Made by a program: the position numbers and the translations under genes
Shown here: piece after piece, positions 35,348 through 48,000 of the stretch
How the letters are laid out: each line of letters begins with the position of its first letter
Numbering within the stretch: position 1 is the stretch's first letter
Assembly: GCA_010645155.1 (NCBI GenBank)
Contig: CM021318.1
Location: 4,660,437-4,724,436 of the forward strand
Direction of reading: 5' to 3'
Length of the DNA stretch: 64,000 nt
Source of the DNA: Tigriopus japonicus
Lineage: Eukaryota > Arthropoda > Copepoda > Harpacticoida > Harpacticidae
Notes under the pieces: model-generated
The model's input: only the letters and a program-made list of their open reading frames with translations
What the model was told of the DNA's origin: nothing
Database searches by the model: none

Positions 35348-38028
35348 TTAGTTATACATCTTGATTACAGCCTTCTTGAATTGTTCATAGGTGATCCACA
35401 AGCAAATGTTCCAACAAACCAATCGCGTAAAAGATACGGTGAAACCTTTGTAAAAGGCTTTGAAACCCTCATTCTTGCCCGTTTCTATGGCGCAATGAAT
35501 CGCACCACGGTACTTTCCATCAGGACTATTCATAAACCTAAAATGAAGAATTGAAGGGTAATACGCAATTTAATAAAACAAACGCACAAAATTACCTAGT
35601 CTTAACCACATCCACCGGGGACGCAATTAAGGTAGCCGTAAAGCCAGCAGCAATGGCGGCCGTGAAATGACATGGAACACCATCCACCATTAGTTGGCTG
35701 GTTATCAAGTAATCCTTGACCACGTCATACACCACAATCTCTCCAACGTTAATAATAGCAGTGCGTCCGATGTTGGGAAATGTTCCTGAAACGATATTTA
35801 TGGCATAGCATAAATGATCCCTTATTTTTTGCACACATATTTACAAGGCTTAAAAATGAAGAGATTGCATGACTGCGTTTCATGTTAAAAACCATCCAAT
35901 GAATCATGATACCGTTTCTTGAAGTCTCCAGAAACAATATTAGCCTGACATAACTTTTTAACATTTAAATGCCCGCCCATAAAGTTTACCGTAAAAAAAT
36001 TCAGGATCTACAAGACAGTTTCACGAAAACTTGGACTACTGACCTTTATACAGGCCGCGAATGCCCTCTTTCCTGGCAATCGTGGAATACGCATCCACCA
36101 CTCCCCGATATTGGGACCTTTGACCTGGCTCCCTGACCTCAGCTTGCATTCGAACCTTGACCACATCTGTAGGTTGAGCCGTGAGGATGGCCATCGTTCC
36201 AGTGGCGCTGCCAGCGGCAATGCGCACAAACAGCAGTCCAATGCCAGAGTCCACTGCAACAAAAAGGCTATTCCAGTATATTAGATAATACAATAGCTAG
36301 AATGGGTTCATTTTTGGAGGAATGGTGCCCATGTGTGATGCCCGACACTTAGTGATGAGAACTTACAGCCAGTTCCATCTTGGATGAACTTTTTCACCCG
36401 TTCATAGGCTCCGATGCGAATGGCTGAAAAAGCCATTTGTCTTTGTAATCCAGGAATGATTCCATTGTAAAGCGCTCTGAAATGAATAGATTTGAAATGA
36501 AGACGTGTCCTAAGGAATGAGAGAATTTGTACTTTGATGCAAAGAAATGGCGTTGTAGCCTAACCCAATTAAGAGAAGCATGCCATTGACGTCATGTCAT
36601 CTTGTTGACCTTAAGTTTCGACTAGAACTCAATTTAAAACTCAAAAGCAAGATGCGAGGCTCGCGTTTTATGGACGAAAGTTATGTGAGGCGGTCCTTCC
36701 GTCTCGGATTTTCAATGAACTCTCAAGAACTCACGTTACAAATGCATTTTTGAAATGCTTCTTCATCAAGTGATATGTTTAGAGCAGGATTTGCAAGGAT
36801 CAGAGAATGTGGCGGAGAAAGGAGCAAAACCCAGTTAATAACATACGGCGAAAAAGGGACATATTTAAAGTATTTAAGGATCATATCACTTCCGTGAATC
36901 GAACTATTCAAATGTGCTGGTGAAAGTAAAACGCATCAAGTGCTGAGCATATTCCTCGAAATATCCTTTAGACATCAGCTCATTTTCTAAATGCTCCTCA
37001 ATGTCCATCTAATCTTTTTGTTTTGGCAACTTCTCAATGAGAAACGTTTACGGAAAAAAACTTACTTAACACCTTCTTGTTTGGAAATCGCGGATATTGT
37101 GCCCACAACGCCGGAATAACGAGGTCGAGTGCCTGACGTCAACGATGCGGAAGAGCTTTCGCCTTGAACCTAGACAAAAAAGTCGTGCTTAAGATGATTC
37201 ATCCCACGACTAATAACAAAGAAAGTCTAGGCCCAGTTATTCATGTTTACTAATACTTGATTTTGTGCTGCATTCTTGAAAGACTTCAAAAACAGTGACC
37301 ATTTTGAAAGAAAAAAATCGACAGTTTCCAGGAACAAAATGCCATCAATATTGGTTAGCTGCCTTATAATGTTAATGGATCATTGGGAACAAATGTTTAA
37401 AACATATGCATTTTCATATGCAAAGCATATGAAAATTATCAATTCGAGACAGTTCCTCAATTATGTCGACAGAAAAAGACTACAACGACCTTTAAGTTCC
37501 AAATAATCGTTATCTGTTAACAAAGCAAAGTGCAAAAAGACCATTGGAAAGCCAATCAAGAGAAAACCAGGCTCATGTCAAGGATATTGTAGATTTTGCA
37601 AGGTAGCTAAAATGAGATTTAAAATGAACACTGTCATTAAATAACTTTTTTTGGCAAGTACTCGCGTTTATTTATCACTCAGTTTGGTTCTGGAACTAGT
37701 TACATAATATATCCCTCGGACAAAGAATGTTGATCGAAAACGAAGTTCGTTCAAGAACATGGACAGACAAAAGAAATTGTATTGTTAGAAGCTCAGTCCC
37801 AAGAAGTAATGACGAAATTAATCATGAAGTCCCAAAAAATCACTACTCTACCTGGAGGCGGACTTTAGCCGTATCCAGAGGGAACGTGAAGAGATCCGCC
37901 ACACAAGCGGCCGAGCCAGCTGTCAATAACTGCATGGCGATTCCAGGTTGAATTTGGTTGCCTGATTTGATCACAGCTCTTGGAGAGCTTACGGGAGGAA
38001 GTTTGGCCGCATTCGTAGCTGCAGTCAT
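35348..38028 (-). CDS. Mitochondrial uncoupling-protein-type carrier
   Basis: Six exons fit: 37852-38028 (ATG at 38028), 37066-37169, 36367-36476, 36044-36253, 35596-35785 and 35348-35537. All junctions are frame-consistent and the product is 326 residues, slightly above the usual 300 or so. Three carrier repeats are visible, each with a PxDxxK signature: [10 protein letters not shown] (exon 1), [10 protein letters not shown] (exon 4) and PVDVVKTRF (exon 5/6). UCP-like marks include [33 protein letters not shown] and the ending [11 protein letters not shown]. The family sits in the inner mitochondrial membrane, carrying protons, fatty-acid anions or small dicarboxylates. The match is nearest the UCP1-3 group rather than UCP4 or UCP5, judged from memory. 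The first roughly 30 residues are unusually long and lack clear homology. Confidence 0.88.
37410..37436. repeat. Perfect 12-bp hairpin in UCP intron 1
   Basis: ATTTTCATATGC and its exact reverse complement GCATATGAAAAT are separated by AAA. It lies between exons 37852-38028 and 37066-37169. Confidence 0.7.
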
Positions 38029-39106
38029 GTTGAAAGCGGGATTCTTTTGATTGGCTTCTGGCTTGTAGGTATAACGTTTGAGGTATCGGTATCACAGACT
38101 CAATTTGAGTACAAGGAAAAGTCAAGGGGATCAGATTGAAGGTCGCGATTGAATCCCGGTTCGATGGAACAACAACTGTTTTTGTTCTTGTCTCTCTTGG
38201 CAATGTAAGAGAGGTGATCTCTGGGATGCATTCCACTCTTTGTTGCGAATGAAATTATGATTCGTCGAGTTCAGAAGATTCTTATAGACTAATCTTGTGG
38301 AAGAGGTCGATTTTGCGCTTACGCTTTGTCTCCTTGGGTAGAATTCCCAGCTTTCTTTGACACTCTCAAAACTTGCTCGGAGCAAGGGATTCATTATGAC
38401 AGCTAAAAAAACACGATACATCTGAATAAACCTTTTGGAGCGCCTCGCTTCCTAATCATTCATATCGTACAAAACTTAAGTCAAGCTTCATGGAAATAAC
38501 ATTGCATCCATGTGTTTTTTGAAAACTTAAGCACTTGTGTTGTCCTGTTCAATCACAACAGGAACGATGTGTTCCAACGCTCTTTCTAGTGAAAGCGCAA
38601 GGTCTGAGTCCATCTTCTTTCTGTCAAGTTAGTAACAAGGATACAGAGTATATTCCAACAAAGAGCGAGGATCTAGTTGGCCTTCGTTCCGGTTCTCCCC
38701 GGTTCCTCCAACTGTCATGATGGTGGTGGTGATGGCCTTAGTTTGCGAGGGAGCAGCAGCAGGCTCACTGTGACTCCATCGAGTCTGCTTCTGTTCCATA
38801 CCTACTGAGCAAGACGAGTGTCAGCCGTGTGTGTGACCAGCATCAGCTGTGAGAAAGTCGACCAATTGCAAACAATGACCTTTGAGAAAGGTTGCGGCTT
38901 TCAAGTTCGAGGTTGACATTGCATCGAAGGTTAAACATGTTGCTTCTTAGTTCTTCGACTACCACACTTCGTGTCTCTTATTTGCCCAAATTGATGTTCC
39001 ATTTAGAAGATAACAAGGGAAATTCTCAAAATAATTTCCGAGCCATTTACAGATATGCAATACTTGTGCGTTATGTCTAATCTAAAAAAGTGTTGAATTG
39101 TAAGAA
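38029..39106. other. Upstream region of the UCP-like gene, no gene seen
   Basis: This stretch contains the minus-strand 5' region of the carrier and plus-strand sequence without a supported gene. Open frames at 38131-38421 and 38892-39080 are unremarkable. Confidence 0.5.
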
Positions 39107-39668
39107 CGAGGGTGAGTCAAAAAGTTCTCAGACAAATGTCAAAATTTGTGAATTTTAAAACTCATATCCTTATTTTTTTACATAAGCTCCAGTGTTGTCT
39201 ATACACTTTAAAAATATATGATTCTACCTTTAAATGTCTTCCTGGTAGATTTGTGGGGGGCTGTCTTTGGCACCATGGAATCACTTACTCTTTGCATCGT
39301 CTAAAAACGCAAACTGGGTACCTTTGTCTTGTTCTCTGAATTTTGGAAACATAAGAAGTCTGATTGAGTTAGGTTTGGACTAAAAGGAGGATGTAGAAAA
39401 TTTTCCTGATGAAATTTTCCCAATTTAGTTCAATCAAACATGTGATGTTAGCAAGATCGTCAAACTTGCCATTTGAAGGGTTGAGAATAACTGGCTGTTT
39501 TGAGATGCAGTGTCTCTCGATATTGACCTGACACAGACAAATAAGACAGTTGCAAGTTATTAATCGACCTCTAAGGAAAGCCTTAAACTGGAAAAAATAT
39601 GAAAAAATATGAATCTCTGTTCAGTTAAAAATATAGCATTGTCTGAGAACTTTTTGACTTACCCTCGT
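39107..39668. mobile_element. Non-autonomous mariner-type element (MITE)
   Basis: The ends are near-perfect inverted repeats of about 28 bases. The left reads ACGAGGGTGAGTCAAAAAGT followed by TCTCAGAC. The right, in reverse complement, reads ACGAGGGTAAGTCAAAAAGT followed by TCTCAGAC. This end sequence is typical of mariner-family transposons. The 562-bp interior has no transposase catalytic motif that I can see, only a frame (39112-39339) that is not convincing, so it is a deletion derivative moved in trans. The right end is followed by AT, and the expected TA target duplication is not clean. Confidence 0.8.
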
Positions 39669-41084
39669 ATGTCATGCCAACTAGTACAGCACGCGTAAAA
39701 AGTATGAAATGTATGTAATTGTCAAGAAACTGGAACACGCCATATTGGCGAGAAAATGAATCAAACAATACACGCCAAATACATTTGCCAACTTTTATGT
39801 TAATGTTAGAACTAAAAGCAGACTTACAGCTTTTTATGGCTTATTTGTAAGCCCAATTGTGTTTGCCAAAAGCAAGTAAGCTTCACAAGTCATTCATTGA
39901 GTAATAAAAAAAATAATATAATCAGTGAGTTCCTTTCAATCCTAATGCGGATAATTACTTTTGTTCGAAAACTTAGAGCGATTGATTTCATTTGTGAAAA
40001 TGAAGCTCGTAAACAAAGCATTAATTAGAAATAGGATTGATTTGATTTTACTTCCTATTACGTCGTTTGTTTATCACAAAATGAACAAAAATGGAAAAAT
40101 TATGACAAATTCGTCATTTTCTAAAAAAAACAAAACAATAACATGGGTTAGTTTTTCTTCGGAATAGCAAACAAGGGAAAACTTCCAAATTTTAAGCATG
40201 TTTGTAGCATTTCATCTTCACCGAGCTTCACGAAAAAGATTTTTAAAAGTGGGTCTTGTCAAGTATTGTAAAATGTTAACCAAAATTTGAGGAGCTGAAG
40301 TGCTTTAATTAATATTGAGGCACCAATATCAATTTCTATGTGATGACCTGAACGCTTTGTTTTCTTAGCCTGCTTTGTTTTTTCTTTGACACTTGTGAAA
40401 TAGCTAAGGAAAAGGAACCCAATATAATTAGCCTCATTTTATATTAGTTTTTTATGATTTTACTCGTTCTTACACCTCAATCCTTTCCTTGTTTTTACTC
40501 TCACAAGAAATAACACCGATGCTTGACATTACTGGATCCTTTCTGCACATCCTGAAAAGAGATTATTCAGGTCAACATCTGTTGACCCAATTTCTTAGAA
40601 ACTGGCTCACATTTAGATTCATTGAATTAGGATATTGCGTATGCAACAAGGGAAGAAAATTGCAACACAAAAATAAATGTTTTATTTCAAAAGTTCTATT
40701 TTATCATGGAATCGATCAGTTCTCAATCTTTAAAGGGCATGAATATCATCTTCAATTTCGATTGATGCATTATCTTGAACGCCCATTCAAGAGTCTTGGA
40801 CAAAATAATAAGGTTGGCTAGTCCATTATACGCCATCGACCGACACATCATATGGAGCAACATGTATTATATCATCAGATCTTAGAATGGATCAAACGTG
40901 TTTGACCGCTCAAATTGACTCCATAAACTACATGGCGTGATTGTTACAAACAGATTGCCATTGATTTTATGACTCAAGTTTGAAGAGTACAAGCACGGGT
41001 ACTATTCCTTGCTAACAAATATAAGTGTTTATTGGTCAGAAATGTGTCATCTTACTGATATGTTTTGCAAAGAGGGGAAAAATA
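39669..41084. other. AT-rich intergenic stretch, no gene seen
   Basis: No family was recognised. A plus-strand frame at 40489-40821 (110 codons) has an in-frame ATG and long openness for AT-rich DNA, but no homology or splice support. Confidence 0.5.
41028..41033 (-). terminator. Polyadenylation signal of the K2P channel gene
   Basis: AATAAA on the minus strand lies 51 bases downstream of the stop codon at 41085. Confidence 0.6.
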
Positions 41085-42910
41085 TTATGGATCAATTGGT
41101 GTCAAATCGTCGTCTTGTTCAGGAACCTCACCAAAAAGATCATCAGTTTCACCGGGTAATTTTCCTGAAGAGGGCCTTGAATTGTTCTCATTTTCTAGAT
41201 CCATGGGAACTGAAGCTTCATCTTCGTTGTCAATCTCATCCATTGGAACCTACAATGAAGAATGAAGCGTCTAGAAGCGACCTTTCATGATCAAATGATC
41301 TCTGTTCACCTCGGCATCAATTAGACCAGCTTTGTCATCGTGGGGAATGGCATCGACATCTCCTTGAATATTGATTCTCTTGGGAATGATTTCAATGCGA
41401 TCCATTTCCACTACTTCCACTTTGCCGTGAAGGGCTCTGGCAGCTTTCTTCGAGATTTGTTCTTGAATCAAAGAAATACACAACGAGAGCACCGCCAAAC
41501 CTACGTTCATGAAGTCCAAAACATGCCAAGTCCAAGCAAGAATTAAACAGTAACGCAAAAAAACGAAACTTTACCAATTGAACAATAGATGATACTACAG
41601 ATCATTATGATAGTTCCTGCTGCTCCGGTTCCTCTGAAGCTCTTGTCGGGTGAAAGGTCTCCAAATCCAACGGTGGTTAGCGTGATGAAGGCAAAATAGG
41701 CCGATGAAGTGAGATCCCATCCTTCCCATATACTGAACAACTAAAATGTGAACCCAAGATCGTGATGCATACATATTCAATAACTAGCAATAGGCTACTT
41801 TTAAACAGTAATAAACTAACGACAGCTTCATCTTTGAGTAAAGTTATTGTATCATTGTCAATCTAAGTGTTTTGGTTATATTGCAGCAATACCGTCACTC
41901 ACCATAGCCCCCAAGAAGATGTAGAAGAATATGATAACGACATTCACAATGATGGGAATGGCTATGGTGTTGGTCGGCATATACATTTCGTCCCCTACAA
42001 CCTCATCAATGAGTCTCCGACGAAGCTTTTTCCGCAGAGTCCGGGAGGGAATTTCAGAGTTAATACGCTGACTCCGGAACCATCGACAACAACACCGACT
42101 AGATAAGATTTGGTTATTTTAAACATTGGCAAGTAAACATATTACTATTCTTAAGCTGTAGACCTGTATGTGTAGATTAATCCATCCGCCAAGGCTGAGC
42201 CAACATTAGCCAACATGACCAACATGGTGGCAATGGCAATCAACGAATATCCAATCGTAAAAAGCTTCCCGACTATCGTCACCGGAGAAATGTGACCGTA
42301 ACCTATGGAGATAAGAAAATTGGAATTGTTCTAAAATAAAAATGAAAGCTATGTTTTCTCCTCAAGCTCTTACCAATCAAAGTCATGATGGAAATCGTGA
42401 AGAGGAGAGCATTCGGAAAGTCCCAGTCATACGTCCAACCCTCAACTTCTCCGTCATAACTCACTTCGTTGGTCGCATTAACCACAAAATCGATGAATTC
42501 AAGCAAATCCGACTCAACACGATCCGTAAATCTAAATCAAAAATGAATCATTTAAATTCAACATACGAGAGCTAGCAAACTGAAATGGACCCATACTGCT
42601 CTTGGGTGAAGTTGTAACCCTCATCCTCTTGTGCATACCACCAGAACACATTGGAAAGGTATTCTTGGGCATTGTTCACTTCTTTGGCCCGAGCCCGCTT
42701 ATCTTCGTAGCGCTCTTCTTCTTTGCCAATTTCGATATTGATGAAGATTTCTGCTCCCCCAACTGCGATAACTACACACAAGAGAACCAGGCCCACATGC
42801 GAGAAGGTAAATTTCAAGAAACTTTTGAAGAAATTTCCCGTTTCTCTTCGTTTCCGAACCACCAAATCGTAGTTTCTCTCCTCTTCCAATTTCTGTTGTC
42901 TGCGTCCCAT
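41085..42910 (-). CDS. Two-pore-domain potassium channel (K2P / TWK type)
   Basis: Seven exons fit: 42591-42910 (ATG at 42910), 42374-42531, 42164-42302, 41903-42098, 41575-41740, 41310-41500 and 41085-41249, giving 444 residues. Order of parts: short cytosolic N-terminus; M1 (about residues 30-52, FTFSHVGLVLLCVVIAVGG); a cap region with possible N-glycosylation sites; first pore helix and filter TLIGYGH (157-163); M2 (GKLFTIGYSLIAIATMLVML); a basic loop; M3 (IIVNVVIIFFYIFLGA); second filter TTVGFGD; M4; and an acidic cytosolic tail. K2P dimers give plasma-membrane leak K+ current. The residue before IGYG is Leu rather than the usual Thr. The donor after exon 1 (GG/GTCCAT) is non-consensus but is the only one that keeps the frame. 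Confidence 0.88.
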
Positions 42911-44095
42911 GTTCCCTCTTCTTGTGGACCCACTATTGAGGGCCACAAGAGGCAAAAATTAGTACAAACAGAAAACAAAGACCAAGAAATCGACCCCTGG
43001 TTCTTCGTGAATTGAAGTGTTGATCAGGTTCTTCAAGACAACGGGCGAAAGTCAAGGAGGTTTTTCCGTTTCTAGGGAACCAAGACAAACCAATAAAACA
43101 AGAAAGACAAGATGTGTTCAGTCTTGGCGGTCAGTAGGATGACACCGGCGTTCTTGACTTTCTACTAGGTTCATTCTATGAGCCCCAAATGAGACAGGGA
43201 AAACAAATAGAGCAATAATGGCTCTTGTACAGGTGCCAAAACTCAAAAGAAATATTCACTTTTCAAGTTTTTACCTTGAAATGAATTTTCTTTTGGGACT
43301 ATGATTGGCATAATCAAGAATTTTAGACGTTGTGGGTCATTAAAAATATTAGATAAAAGATATCGGTTTCAATTTTATCGGTGCTATTTTTAGATCTTTA
43401 GAATTAGGCACGAAATCGTGTTTGCAATATGTTTGGTTGATGTTCTTTCAAAATGGGATATCTTTTGATATTTTTTTTTTGTTCTTTGAAGCCATGGTCT
43501 TTAGGGCCTTGAGCTCTAATCTCGCACGTGGCAGAAACTTTGTATGCATTCCCAATTCTGTGTATCTTTTTGGATGTTAATTACCCGTTGAGTGGTTTCC
43601 AGACAATAATAACTTTTTAAGAGATATTTTTAAAAATCGAGATTGATATTTTGTGATATAAGAGCATAGGGATGGATGATGCACAAGGGTGTAACATTGC
43701 TTTTTCGAGGATTTTTGTGAACAGTTTAAGATTTCTCCAGTGATGTTACGTAATTCAAACAGAACGCATTTTCAAATTGTTTCCAAGAAAATTCATAAAT
43801 TATGGGCAAATTCGGTGCGGTCCAAGTTTTCAAAAGGCGAGGTAAACATTTTATTCTGAGTAAAAGATAAAGTTCAATAATTGACGATCACGGCCAAGGC
43901 TATCTACTCTTCACGGTAACCCGTCAATGTTGCAAATAAAGTTGTAATTCTGATATTGAGGATTACATTTGGATGGATAAAAATGACCGCAAACTGCCCG
44001 TTGGAATTCTCATTGACATTTGATTTATTTGGGACAAGTATTTTTTTTTTTTGTTGTTGTTTTTTGCGGATTTTTTAATACCGCCACAAGGAATG

Positions 44096-44245
44096 GGATT
44101 CCCTGTAAAGAGAGTTAATGATTAATATATTTTATAAAATTACCGTTTATATGAAATTTGATCTACCAATGAGTTATTGTTGGCAGATCTGTACAACCCT
44201 TGAACAGTGGGTTGATCAGGAATAGTATTCAAAAATTTGTCCCAA
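44096..44245 (+). repeat. Dispersed repeat, copy 2
   Basis: It matches 31240-31385 in order and orientation, sharing GGGATTCCCT, AAAGAGAGTTAATGATTAAT, TGTACAACCCTTG and TCAGGAATAGT. Similarity falls off beyond these limits. Confidence 0.7.
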
Positions 44246-44932
44246 CGAATTTCGAGGAACAGAAAACACACCATGCGGTTTATTAAAAAGCTGCACATTT
44301 ATTAAACGCAATGGAAGTTGCATGCCTCAAACTTGCTTACTTACACGTGATATGATCTTGTATGCAAAGGTGTGAATGTAGGACCACATGAATGTGTTGC
44401 TTTTGGACTCCATAATGATGAAGTTCGAATTTATTAAGTGGCAAATTCCACGTTTTCAATATGTTTTTCAGAATTTCATTTTCTATCGCGCGTAAACTTT
44501 TCACTGCATTTTGAAATTGTTACAAAGGCTCAATTATCTTTAAACTTGAAGACTTTGCTGTCTTTAAAAAAATCTCCATGTCACAACTCGAGTTTTTTCA
44601 GGGAGGTCGCCATTCAACAAACCCTGGGAATAATGTTAGACAGAAATCCGTGACAACATTCTTCAAAAGGTCTTAAATCTCCGAGGTACGACAACTAAAA
44701 GGACTAAATTTTGAAGCTAGGCGCAAGAACAAAAAAGCTTATACTATCAACAAAGCTTTGTTCACTCATTGAAAGAAATTATCTTTCAATTAATCATCCC
44801 CAACAAAATATCTTTCATGTTTCCATTACAAAAGAAAAAAAACCGGGACGTCTCGCTTGATATTTGGCAACTTTGTTAATCTTAAGCCTTGGAGAATTCA
44901 AACCGGATCAATCTGGAATTTCCCCATCTTAA

Positions 44933-44938
44933 TTTATT
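44933..44938 (-). terminator. Polyadenylation signal of COX5A
   Basis: AATAAA on the minus strand lies 111 bases downstream of the COX5A stop codon at 45050. Confidence 0.6.
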
Positions 44939-45049
44939 ACCACTGGTTTTACGTTCGCGAGTCCAGTAAGAAACACCAAGGTTTTTGTTAGATTTTACTG
45001 ATCATTTACTATGGGTCATTTCCAACTTCACTTTCTTTTTTCTGAAACA

Positions 45050-48000
45050 TTAATGGATCTCATAAGGATTGGGCAGGGCTAGTTCCGGTTTGTCGTAACC
45101 CAACTCCTCAGGGGTGGAAATACCCAGCTCGTCCAATGTTGGCCGAAGTTCCTGGAACAAGAATGTACCAAGTAGAGAAGCAAATTCTTGAAGCGCATTA
45201 TTGGTTATTGAAGGACCTTTCTTTGAAGAAATATCTACCTGGAGCATGTAGGGCCAAATTTCGTCGTGCTTGGATCCGCACTTGAACTTGACCACCTCCA
45301 AAAACCTAGTGGTGAGTGAGTAATCATTCACTCGGCGACAAGCTCGGAGTGCAGCCGCAACGATGGTGGGCTCAGGAACGAGATCCATTCGAGACAAATC
45401 TTGCATGGCCTTTCGGATCTCCCAGCCGTCAATGTCCTTGCGGTTGAAGAAGGCTTCGTAACGAGCATCAAATTCGGCATCGGTTTCCTGAACCTTAGAA
45501 CTCATAAAGCGAATACCTGGTGGAAGAGGAAAATAAGTAGTACCGGTTGACGAAGATTATTTTTTTCCGATATGATTTTGATGGACGATCTCGGTCATTA
45601 TCAACGTCGCGTGAATACCGTAAGCTTATCGGGAACAAAATGTGATTGAAAACACGACATCAAGTCACAGCCTTATTCCAGTGGTCATTTTCCTTGAGTT
45701 TCTCTTTGATCCGTCGAGAAGTTGGAGAGGTGGAGGAGGAGGAAGAGGAGGTAGAAACTTCAAGACCTGCTGTTTGACCGGCGGTTCTTGGTTGATAAGA
45801 GAAGAGCTCAATGGCGAACCCTGAAGACCCGAGTATGATTCAGAGATCGGCGACAAAGCCCCCCCAGGGGAGGAAATTTTCTCTCTTCCTTTTCCTTTCT
45901 CGCTTTCCATGTTCAACCTGCCACAAGCTCGCTAAATTAGACGCTGACTCGGCAAGAGGCCTCAGGAAAAAATGATTGTGTAATAGGCGTGAGCACGGTG
46001 GGAAAAGAGCGGAACAGCAAGAGACGCAATCGAATATTGTCACCTTGAATGATAAATGAATTTGGGGTCGATCAAAGGAGCTCCATTGTGCATAATAACC
46101 ATGCTAAAAAAATGAAACCAATCATCATTGGTGTCGTAGTTTTTGATGAGTTGGGGATCTTTTTATTTTAACGACACTCGTTCCCCATTATTCACTTCTT
46201 CTGGTAACGACGCTACCAACATGGAATTGCCGACAACCTTCACCTTGTTGCTTCGCTTGGAGAGCAACAATACACATGAGAACTCGCCATTGGCTTGTCG
46301 CTCTGTCTATCAGGCTGGCCTCCATCAAGCAAGCGAAGAGCCTTCGTAACAAACGACGAGAAAACGAGGCCTTCTCTCAGCCAGAGCAACTTGCGTTCTC
46401 CAGGACCAAACACTGGCGTCCTTATCACTCTCTCTCTCTCCTTCTCCTTGCTCGTCTTGTCGCGGGAAGGACTTTTTTTTCTTCTGAGCTGAGTAGGACC
46501 ATGGTTTTGACTAAATTCTATTACTTTAGAGCTTCTCGAAGTAACTTGGAATGCACATGTACAAGGTGGCGTGACGAAAACTTGGAAGATTTAACGTTTA
46601 AAATCGAGAAGAAGAAAAATCGATCTGGTGTACGAAGATGACTCTCGAGTCTTCAAAGTTATCAACAACCAGTTTTAAAGTGGAAGTTACAACATTCAAG
46701 ACTGGAACCTTGCTATGAGGAAGTGAGCGCATTACGTAAAGTCATTTCTGCAAGCCAGGAGGACTTACGCTGAACGAACTCTTTGTTCCTCATTAACACG
46801 ATACTCGTGCAATATGTTTAACTCAAGTCATCATCCATATGTGAATAACCAGGATCCTCATCCCGAGCTAAATCAACTTCAAGCCAACTTCAATGGGATC
46901 AATCAGAACTTCTCGAACGATCTATACTCATCGATCTCACACGGATTCAATTCCATGACAAACCGGTGGCATCAAAACGAATCTCCAAGTATGCCCATGA
47001 AACAAGAGATCCGAGATCTCTATGGCTCCCAACTGACGAAAGATTTCAATTCAGATTGCTTTCAACCTCAAGGACACCAGAAATGGACCTCGAGCTTACT
47101 TGGTAAGCTGCCTCCATCTAACACTTATGGCTCAAATTGGAGCCTACAATCCCACCTCCCACAACATGATCAGCAGCAGCAACAACAGCAACATCTAGCT
47201 CACTTTTCTCAACAAAAACATGCCCAATGGAACGACAAGCTCAACAAGGGTCTCCCTTCAAATCATCTTGATCCGACCTCCACACCGTTGTCGTCCGTTT
47301 CCTCATCGGTATCGGTGGCTTCTTCGAGTACATTGGGAGAGATCTCAATTCCCTCCTTCAATGAGGAGAACATAATCTCCAATGATGATCTTTTCAAATC
47401 AGCAAAGCTGGACCGGTCCAATGTGAGTGTGCCACCGCCATCTTCAACGGGTTTATCTAATGCTTTAAAAGACCACCGATCGAAACCGAGCAGGGACTCC
47501 TCGGAATCCAATCCGTCTTCCTCACCCAGGATACAATCGCCAAAGACGCAAGCTATTTACTCATCTGAAATCGATTCCGACTCCCTTGGGTCGGAACTGC
47601 ACTTCTCCAAAGCTAATTTAGCTTTGGCTACTGTCCCAGGCATGGACTTCAACCCCGAGTCAAGGGTATTTTCTCAAGACGAACTTCGACCTCAGCCCAT
47701 CATTCGCAAGCGGAAAAAGGTGAGTTGCTAAAGCCAGAACGGGGATTTGAAATATACTGGGAGACAACTTCAATACTAATTATGTACCGTCACATTCTTT
47801 GTTAAGTCTTGGGCTTGGCAATCGCTCAGCAGCATTTCTCTTCTTATTCTTCATCACTATCTTGATTGTTATTCTTTCAGCATTTTGTGTCCGATGAAAA
47901 TAAGGATGATAAGTATTGGTCACGTCGTATCAAGAACAACATCGCTGCTCGACGTTCCCGAGAAGCTCGGAGGCTCAAAGAAAATCAGATTGCATTACGA

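Larger units (their letters stand above)
42911..45049. other. Intergenic between the K2P gene and COX5A
   Basis: This stretch contains the 5' side of the K2P gene (near 42911-43150), an AT-rich stretch and the second copy of the dispersed repeat (44096-44245). No other gene is supported. Confidence 0.55.

Noticed and set aside
40489..40821. Plus-strand 110-codon frame in AT-rich DNA
   Set aside because: Long for its composition but without homology, splice sites or neighbours to support it.
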